DNA of 11,608 bases from XYC2-FULL-41-22 sp041666465. Its GTDB lineage: Bacteria > Patescibacteriota > Gracilibacteria > UBA1369 > UBA12470. Position 1 is the first letter of the stretch, and every line of letters starts with the position of its first letter. Where the stretch lies: assembly GCA_041666465.1 (NCBI GenBank), contig JBAYGX010000044.1, positions 1 to 11,608 on the forward strand, given 5' to 3'. The translations under genes were made by a program, and so were the position numbers. The notes beneath the pieces are model-generated. The model saw nothing but the letters and a program-made list of their open reading frames with translations, searched no databases and was not told the DNA's origin. This document shows, one piece after another, positions 6,851 through 11,608 of the stretch.

Positions 6851-7423
6851 ATGCTCGCATATATTGAAGGAAAAATTCAGGCCAAATTCGATAAATCTCT
6901 AGTCATAAACGCAAACGGAGTCGGATATCTTGTATCTGTTACCGAAGAAATTTTCACACCGGCAAGAGAAGAATCGGAAATCAGCCTATTTTTACATACA
7001 CAAGTAAGAGAAGACGCAATCAGCCTTTATGGATTCTCCAATATCGCCGAACTTAATTTTTTCAAAAAACTCATTTCCGTTTCCGGAATCGGTCCAAGAA
7101 CAGGTATGGAAATCATGAATAATGACATAAACAAAATCAAATCCGCAATCATAAACGGAGATACGGGCACAATTTCAAGCATAAAAGGAATCGGCAAAAA
7201 AACTGCCGAAAGACTTGTACTCGAACTAAAAAACAAGATAGATCTCGACCCATCGGACACCAGAAAACAAGGACAAATAAGCCAAGAAGTCGATCAAGAC
7301 GCAGTCGATGCGCTAATGAGATTCGGATACTCGCAAGGACAAATATGCAAAGTGCTTACGCGCACGACTGAAAAGCTAGAAAACACAGAAGAGTGCATCA
7401 AGTATTTCTTAAGAAATGTTTAG
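6851..7423 (+). CDS. ruvA: Holliday junction branch-migration protein RuvA
   Basis: RuvA binds four-way Holliday junctions as a tetramer and loads the RuvB motor for branch migration. The 190-aa product is close to the usual 200. Residues 1-63 form the OB-fold domain I, with acidic-pin residues E54-D55 in QVREDAISLYGF. Domain II has two helix-hairpin-helix motifs, around GIGPRTG (79-85) and GIGKKTAERL (113-122). Residues 148-190 form the RuvB-contacting domain III (DAVDALMRFGYS). It lies 69 nt after the HD gene, separated by a hairpin, a pyrimidine tract and a heptamer array, so it probably has its own initiation region. Its TAG stop abuts the stop of the opposite-strand metallophosphoesterase with no gap. 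ruvB and ruvC are not in the window. Confidence 0.95.
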   Translation: MLAYIEGKIQAKFDKSLVINANGVGYLVSVTEEIFTPAREESEISLFLHTQVREDAISLYGFSNIAELNFFKKLISVSGIGPRTGMEIMNNDINKIKSAIINGDTGTISSIKGIGKKTAERLVLELKNKIDLDPSDTRKQGQISQEVDQDAVDALMRFGYSQGQICKVLTRTTEKLENTEECIKYFLRNV

Positions 7424-8317
7424 CTAAAGCATAATTCTTTTAGCTTCTTGTGGCTTACACAAGTCCACCTCAATAAAAGGCAACTCACGCCTCTGATTTC
7501 CGGTACCCAAGCAAACAGTCGAACCGATCCTATCCATAAAACTACCTGAAGCTTGAACGGTATCATGAAAATGTCCACTCAAAACGAGCAAAGGATGATG
7601 TTTTTCTATAAACAACCTTTCAGCTATACTGCCATAATGTCCTCCACCAAAATTCTGATCCAAATGAGTTCCATAAGGAGGCGCATGCATTACATAAACG
7701 GTACGACTAGGATCTTTTGTAACTATTGGATCGGCAAGATGGAGTTGTATAGATATTTCACGAAATTCATTAGGATCCAATGTCATCTCTTCTAACCAGA
7801 ATTTAGTCCAGTCTCTAGTACGCTTACTCTCTCCACCTTTCAAAGCAACACCTCTCATAATCCTATTATAAATTCGCGCATATTCAATAGGACATTCGGT
7901 CAAATCAAACCTTTCTCTATCCTTAATCACATGAGTAGAAATTGGACAAAAAGAATACCCGAAAATCTCAAATTCATCATCAATTTTAGCTCTTAACTCA
8001 TTAATAAATGAATAAAGATCAGGATGTTCCCCCAAAACATCGTCATTTATATGACAATCATGATTCCCGGATATGGCAAATATATTCAAATCACTCCGCG
8101 CTTCTTTAATCCTCCTCATATATTCAACAAATCTACCCCTGAAAAACCTGTACTGATTTGCAACAAAATCATGCTCACAATCTTCATACCTGGGAGCCAA
8201 ATCTCCACCTAAAATCAAAGTTCGAATGGAAAGATTCGAAATCACATGTCGAACAAGTTTTTCATACTGGTCGCCACTTCCATGCAAATCCGATACAAAA
8301 CCAACAACATGTCCCAT
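7424..8317 (-). CDS. Calcineurin-like metallophosphoesterase
   Basis: The 297-aa protein has the complete dinuclear-metal signature: D10 and H12 (SDLHG), D39 (GGDL), N86/H87 region (SGNHD at 83-87), H211 (MHAPPYGT) and GHFH at 248-251. It ends with a typical beta-strand (RIGSTVCLGTGNQ...FIEVDL). It therefore probably hydrolyses a phosphoester; the substrate cannot be told from the sequence. The middle region (residues 90-200) is long and not recognisable as a named subfamily. No signal peptide or membrane segment is visible, so it is likely cytosolic. It runs against the surrounding plus-strand genes, ends base to base with ruvA, and has its own strong promoter 13-47 nt upstream, so it is an independent unit. 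No Shine-Dalgarno precedes its ATG (TTAAAATAGTT). Confidence 0.87.
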   Translation of the reverse strand: MGHVVGFVSDLHGSGDQYEKLVRHVISNLSIRTLILGGDLAPRYEDCEHDFVANQYRFFRGRFVEYMRRIKEARSDLNIFAISGNHDCHINDDVLGEHPDLYSFINELRAKIDDEFEIFGYSFCPISTHVIKDRERFDLTECPIEYARIYNRIMRGVALKGGESKRTRDWTKFWLEEMTLDPNEFREISIQLHLADPIVTKDPSRTVYVMHAPPYGTHLDQNFGGGHYGSIAERLFIEKHHPLLVLSGHFHDTVQASGSFMDRIGSTVCLGTGNQRRELPFIEVDLCKPQEAKRIML

Positions 8318-8336
8318 AAACTATTTTAAGTACATA

Positions 8337-8364
8337 TTTATAGCAGAATATGCCAGGATGTCAA
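8337..8364 (-). promoter_or_regulatory. Sigma70-type promoter for the metallophosphoesterase
   Basis: On the minus strand, a perfect TTGACA (8359-8364) is followed after 16 nt by TATAAA (8337-8342), ending 19 nt before the start codon. The expected transcription start near 8330 would give a leader of roughly 13 nt, too short for a normal Shine-Dalgarno site. This is the best promoter in the window. Confidence 0.8.
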
Positions 8365-8411
8365 CCCACGACGACCTTGCCTCGACTCGATGAAAAGTAT
8401 ATTTTTTAATC

Positions 8412-9575
8412 ATGCAAATCAAACTCCAATCACAACCAACAAAAACAACACACAAGAACCTTAAAAAAGATTTCCTGAAAAAAGTTCATCCGTTTATAGA
8501 TTCCGCAATTGATCCGGACCTGATAAACCGGCTCAAAACACCCAAGAGAAATTTTAAAAAAATCATAATCCTCGGCATCGGCGGCTCATCACTCGGAGGA
8601 ATCGCAGTCATGCGCGCGCTTTACCGCCCGCTCAAACACATGGAAGCGGATTCGACCCACTTCTTTTTTCTAGACCAAATCGACCCGGATTTGATTTTTC
8701 ACTTATCTGAAAACATATCCTTAAAAGACACGCATTTCATTGCGATAAGCAAATCCGGAAACACGATAGAAACTGTCAGTCTGTTTAAGTTTTTTTATAA
8801 AAAAATTCTTGATGCGAAATTGGATCCAAAAGAACACTTCACGATAATAACTGCGGAAAAAGACAGCTTCCTGGGAAGGACTAATTTACCAATCGTAACC
8901 ATGCCAAAAAACTTAAGCGGCAGATTTTCCGTACTGTCGGAAGTTGGCTTATTACCTGCGAAAATAGCAGGAATCGATATCTCGAAAATCCAAAAAGGCG
9001 CAATGTCAGCACTCGAACATTTCAGACAAGAGTCTGCAGAAAAAAACATCCCGTTACAACTTGCCGAAAACCAATTCACACAAGACCGCGCAGGCAAAAA
9101 TATAACTGTAATATTCCCCTACTCTTACCGTCTTAACAGATTCGCAGACTGGTACATCCAGTTGATGGCGGAAAGCCTCGGCAAAACACCTGAAATCGGC
9201 CCTACACCGATTCGCGCAATCGGACCAACCGACCAACACTCGCAATTGCAATTATTCATGGACGGACCTAAGAACAAACAGTTTTTATTCTTGGAAGTCG
9301 AACATCACCACCACGCTCCTCAAATCCCAGGAGAAAAATACACTCTTGAAGACCTGATGAACGCGGAAAAAAAAGGAACACAAGCAGCTCTCGAAAAAGC
9401 AGGAATCCCGACACAAACGCTAATAATCCCGAAAATAACAGAAGAAACTATTGGAGAACTGATTATGACTCTCGAACTCCAAATCGCCTTACTTGGAAAA
9501 ATGTATGGTGTGAATACTTATAATCAGCCGGGAGTTGAGATGGGAAAGAAGATTGCGAGAGAGCTACTTAAGTAA
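8412..9575 (+). CDS. pgi: Glucose-6-phosphate isomerase, short form
   Basis: Pgi interconverts glucose-6-phosphate and fructose-6-phosphate at the entry to glycolysis. The 387-aa product has GIGGSSLGG (55-63), the sugar-phosphate loop SKSGNTIET (113-121), GRFSVLSEVGLLP (170-182), catalytic Glu254 in MAESLGK, His276 in GPTDQHSQLQ, and the C-terminal NQPGVEMGKKIA with the catalytic Lys (379/380). Typical bacterial forms of this branch are about 440-450 aa, so the protein is shortened, mainly at the N terminus before the first SIS domain and in loops. All recognised active-site blocks are present. It is transcribed divergently from the metallophosphoesterase across a 94-nt gap; I find no convincing plus-strand promoter there beyond a TATATT at 8398-8403. 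Its 3' end overlaps the opposite-strand gene at 9564-9575. Confidence 0.95.
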   Translation: MQIKLQSQPTKTTHKNLKKDFLKKVHPFIDSAIDPDLINRLKTPKRNFKKIIILGIGGSSLGGIAVMRALYRPLKHMEADSTHFFFLDQIDPDLIFHLSENISLKDTHFIAISKSGNTIETVSLFKFFYKKILDAKLDPKEHFTIITAEKDSFLGRTNLPIVTMPKNLSGRFSVLSEVGLLPAKIAGIDISKIQKGAMSALEHFRQESAEKNIPLQLAENQFTQDRAGKNITVIFPYSYRLNRFADWYIQLMAESLGKTPEIGPTPIRAIGPTDQHSQLQLFMDGPKNKQFLFLEVEHHHHAPQIPGEKYTLEDLMNAEKKGTQAALEKAGIPTQTLIIPKITEETIGELIMTLELQIALLGKMYGVNTYNQPGVEMGKKIARELLK

Positions 9576-10409
9576 ATCTTTCGCAAGACATCCATAACCA
9601 GGATCTCTTCCCGTTATTGCAACTTGCAGAAACCTATGGAAATGTTCATAAACAATCCATCTTTTATTATGAACCTCAGACATACCATTAATTTCTGCAG
9701 GTATATTTTCGCGCTCACGATCTTCTCTTCCACGCTTCAAATATCCACATGCAGCTAAAGAAGTCTCATTTAAAAAACTTTGCAATAACTCATCTCCTTC
9801 AAAATGAGGAGTATCCCCAAGAGTACCTAATCTCCAACCCCATTCACGCTCTGTCATCTCTGGTAACCAATCATGAGTATTAGGAAATCCACAATGATTA
9901 ACATACCAATCCAACGCTCGCCAAATCTGTTGACCATCAAAACCACAACGACACATCAAGCTATTAAAACAAACTTTTGTTTCAATAGAAAAACTCATAA
10001 AATATCTAGTAAGAGTATCCATACTTTCAGCAGAAGATCCGACACCATTAGAATCCACAAGATCAGAATCAGTTAAAAAATCTAAATTGTCATTTCCACT
10101 AACGACAATATCTCCGTCAATCAGGGACACACTACCGTCAGAATCATCATCTAGATCAACATCAGTACCAGGCATCTCATCAGTATCAACAGTAGAAGAC
10201 AAAAAACATCGAACCCTAAATGTTCTCATTACCGCATCCATCTTACCATTGGGTCCTGAATAAACCCCAATTCTTGAAGGATATGTTTGTCCGTAAAAAA
10301 GTTGACCAAAATCAACATTGGAATCACCGTTCCCGCAATAAACTTTTCTAAACACTTCAAAATCTTTACAACCGACAGCAATACCCGGATCACCTTGTTT
10401 GATTTCCAT
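9564..10409 (-). CDS. Hypothetical protein, 281 aa, two-part with acidic linker
   Basis: I do not recognise this family. With the ATG at 10409 it encodes 281 aa. Residues 1-70 look like a compact, beta-rich domain (FGQLFYGQTYPSRIGVYSG). Residues 73-121 are Asp/Ser/Gly-rich (DVDLDDDSDG, DGDIVVSGNDN) and are probably a disordered acidic linker. Residues 128-281 look like an alpha-helical, Trp/Cys/His-rich domain (CFNSLMCRCGFDG, WRALDWYVNHCGF, EREWGWRLG, YEHFHRFLQVAITGRDPGYG). Nine cysteines are spread along it with no CxxC pairing beyond C153-x-C155. There is no signal peptide or membrane helix. The frame opens further upstream to a TTG at 10457, but the -10 box lies inside that extension, so the ATG at 10409 is the start. 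The 3' end overlaps pgi by 12 nt. It may belong with the broken gene directly upstream. Confidence 0.7.
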   Translation of the reverse strand: MEIKQGDPGIAVGCKDFEVFRKVYCGNGDSNVDFGQLFYGQTYPSRIGVYSGPNGKMDAVMRTFRVRCFLSSTVDTDEMPGTDVDLDDDSDGSVSLIDGDIVVSGNDNLDFLTDSDLVDSNGVGSSAESMDTLTRYFMSFSIETKVCFNSLMCRCGFDGQQIWRALDWYVNHCGFPNTHDWLPEMTEREWGWRLGTLGDTPHFEGDELLQSFLNETSLAACGYLKRGREDRERENIPAEINGMSEVHNKRWIVYEHFHRFLQVAITGRDPGYGCLAKDLLK

Positions 10410-10439
10410 AAAGAATTGTGAAATTTTTTTTACACAAAA

Positions 10440-10467
10440 ATTATAATAAATTTCCAAAACCAGTCAA
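10440..10467 (-). promoter_or_regulatory. Sigma70-type promoter for the 281-aa hypothetical gene
   Basis: On the minus strand TTGACT (10462-10467, five of six consensus) is followed by 16 nt and a perfect TATAAT (10440-10445). It ends 30 nt upstream of the ATG at 10409, and the likely transcription start is about 10433. The -35 box overlaps the last codon and stop of the broken upstream gene (TGA at 10464-10466). This promoter rules out the longer TTG start at 10457. Confidence 0.78.
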
Positions 10468-10950
10468 ATAACACAACTAGACACCGCATTAAAGATATCG
10501 GGATTTAGCATAATGTTCAAAACAACCTCATGAATCTCCTCATCACCTCCTCTACCAACATTCACGCATCAGGATACGGATCACTCTCGACACATCCGTT
10601 TTGGGCAATAGTTACCAACCGAGCACAGTGAACTTCCATCAATGCACGACTAAAACAGCCAGGATTATACACACCCTGTGATTTAGCATATTGAATCCCA
10701 TCATAAGCGGTTTTCCCATTCCTTAAAACATCTGCACAAAGATAGATCCTAGCGCCTCACCAATCCAATCATGACGACCTAAAAAGTTCACTCGATACCA
10801 ATGAAAAACAACATCTGCATTTTGAATAACAGGCGGTGGGGTACAATCACGGTGAATGAAGAAAAACAAGTTACCGATATCATGTCTTAACGCATGTGCT
10901 GTAAGCTCTATCGTTGGATCCAAATTTGCTACTTTTTGTTCAATTCCCAT
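10464..10950 (-). pseudogene. Frame-broken hypothetical gene (two frameshifts), about 162 aa if repaired
   Basis: Three successive open frames read on as one protein. Frame 1 runs from ATG 10950 (MGIEQKVANLDPTIELTAHA) to about 10760 (HDWIGE) and would stop at 10723. Frame 2 is open from 10756 to a TGA at 10562 (IYLCADVLRNGKTAYDGI ... CVESDPYPDA). Frame 3 is open from about 10570 to a TGA at 10464 (VNVGRGGDEEIHEVVLNIML ... AVSSCVI). Both changes fit the loss of one base: the first lies between 10759 and 10723, the second within about ten bases near 10562-10572. Restoring both gives exactly 163 codons with the stop. The family is unknown. It could be a decaying gene or carry assembly errors in this stretch; two same-direction shifts favour either real decay or homopolymer-type read errors. 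Confidence 0.65.
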
Positions 10951-10978
10951 TTTGTATAGAATTAAATTTTTATAAACT

Positions 10979-10999
10979 TATACCTTTAAGGTATATACC
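10979..10999. promoter_or_regulatory. Overlapping palindromes in the divergent intergenic region (operator candidate)
   Basis: TATACCTT-T-AAGGTATA (10979-10995) is a perfect 8-bp inverted repeat around one base, and GGTATATACC (10990-10999) is a second, overlapping perfect palindrome. They lie 29-49 nt upstream of the broken minus-strand gene and 55-75 nt upstream of the aminopeptidase start. Position and symmetry suggest a dimeric repressor site for one or both genes, but no regulator is nearby and AT-rich DNA yields palindromes easily. Confidence 0.35.
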
Positions 11000-11053
11000 G
11001 AATACCAAATTAAAAGAATCGACAAACTCAATTAATTATATCAAAATACCATC

Positions 11054-11608
11054 ATGAAGAATCTCCTGATTACCTCAACAATCAACATTAGTTATCTTTC
11101 CGGCTTTACGGGCTCAAAAGCCATAATTTTGCAAACCCCAAGTCACAACTATTTCATAACCGACACAAGATATTTTGACGAGGCGAAAAAAAACATACCG
11201 CAAAATTTCATACTGGAAAAATACAAGAAAAACGAATTTGAAGAATTTTGGCCAAAAATTCTCAAAAAACATCATGTAAAAGAGCTCGCATTTGAATCAA
11301 ACCACCTCACCTACTCCGCACTCAAATACTGGAAAAAAATTTCGCGCCCAACAAAACTCATACCGCAAATAAACGAAATTGAGAAACTCCGCGCAATCAA
11401 AACATCGCAAGAGATAGCCCTAATTACTCACTCACAACGAATCAATGAACAAGTTTTTTATTCAATCATCAAGCTCCTCAAGCCTGGGGTAAAAGAATCC
11501 GAAATTGCATGGAAAATTCACACCATAGCGCATGACTTAAACGCAGACGGACTCTCTTTTGAACCGATAATCGCATTTGGCAAAAACTCAAGTATCCCCC
11601 ACCACAAA
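11054..11608 (+). CDS. M24-family aminopeptidase / Xaa-Pro peptidase (3' end outside window)
   Basis: The frame is open from ATG 11054 to the window end (185 residues). Residues 1-105 match the creatinase N-terminal domain: NISYLSGFTGSKA (11-23) and YFITDTRYFDEA (33-44). A linker NEIEKLRAIKTSQEIALI (107-124) leads into the M24 pita-bread domain: LKPGVKESEIAWKIH (142-156) and GLSFEPIIAFGKNSSIPHH (166-184), where PHH holds a conserved His near the metal site. The five metal ligands proper lie beyond the window end. The best guess is PepP/PepQ-type cleavage of Xaa-Pro peptide bonds, a general peptide-turnover role. No Shine-Dalgarno is visible (AAAATACCATC before ATG). It is divergent from the broken minus-strand gene across 103 nt. 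Confidence 0.9.
   Translation, partial: MKNLLITSTINISYLSGFTGSKAIILQTPSHNYFITDTRYFDEAKKNIPQNFILEKYKKNEFEEFWPKILKKHHVKELAFESNHLTYSALKYWKKISRPTKLIPQINEIEKLRAIKTSQEIALITHSQRINEQVFYSIIKLLKPGVKESEIAWKIHTIAHDLNADGLSFEPIIAFGKNSSIPHHK

Noticed and set aside
8377..8403. Plus-strand promoter for pgi (TTGCCT, 15 nt, TATATT)
   Set aside because: Only a partial -35 match and a short spacer; possible, but not distinguishable from chance.
10410..10457. TTG start at 10457 extending the 281-aa protein to 297 aa
   Set aside because: The perfect TATAAT (10440-10445) lies inside the extension, so transcription should begin downstream of the TTG.
10536..10553. Strong Shine-Dalgarno-like purine run on the minus strand followed by ATG
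   Set aside because: The ATG opens only a few codons, and the same bases read GRGGDEE in the third frame of the broken gene, which explains the purines.
9564..10950. Homology between the C-terminal part of the 281-aa protein and the repaired broken gene (EVH near an A-x-x-G and a DP-Y pattern)
   Set aside because: Only a few residues line up and spacing differs; an alignment search is needed before claiming paralogy.

Overview
The window looks like a chromosomal segment from a small-genome, host-associated or candidate-phylum bacterium. A Patescibacteria/CPR lineage, perhaps Peregrinibacteria-like, is my best guess. This rests on short versions of housekeeping enzymes (chorismate synthase 290 aa, Pgi 387 aa), tight or overlapping genes, start codons without Shine-Dalgarno sequences, low to moderate GC, and an Asp-rich calcium-repeat surface protein. 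No 16S or marker-protein search was possible, so the taxonomy is inference.

Layout: the plus strand carries a run of core genes: gyrA (5' end cut off by the window), a secreted and membrane-anchored CARDB-like/thrombospondin-type-3/PKD protein, rpmE (bL31) followed by a strong intrinsic terminator, then aroC, tgt and an HD-domain nucleotidase overlapping head to tail, then ruvA, pgi and finally the start of an M24 aminopeptidase (pepP/pepQ type, cut off by the window end). The minus strand carries three genes set between them: a calcineurin-like metallophosphoesterase (7424-8317) that abuts ruvA tail to tail with no gap, a 281-aa protein of unknown family (9564-10409) that overlaps pgi tail to tail, and upstream of it a frame-broken gene (10464-10950). 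This gene can be rebuilt from three consecutive open frames to about 162 aa.

The genes do not form one pathway. gyrA and ruvA handle DNA topology and recombination, rpmE and tgt serve translation (ribosome and tRNA modification), aroC makes chorismate, pgi is glycolytic, and the HD and metallophosphoesterase proteins are hydrolases. The three minus-strand genes look like an accessory layer: two have clear sigma70-type promoters (TTGACA or TTGACT, 16 nt, TATAAA or TATAAT), one is decaying, and their 3' ends touch or overlap the core genes.

The most unusual structure is intergenic. The starts of rpmE, aroC and ruvA each sit directly after a short tandem array of 7-nt units, preceded to varying degree by a pyrimidine-rich tract and a GC hairpin. 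Two of those hairpins (3716-3734 and 6781-6799) are related in sequence, and the first lies inside the 3' end of the surface-protein gene. None of the ten visible start codons has a recognisable Shine-Dalgarno sequence, so these arrays may matter for transcription or translation initiation, or may be repeats that spread through the genome.
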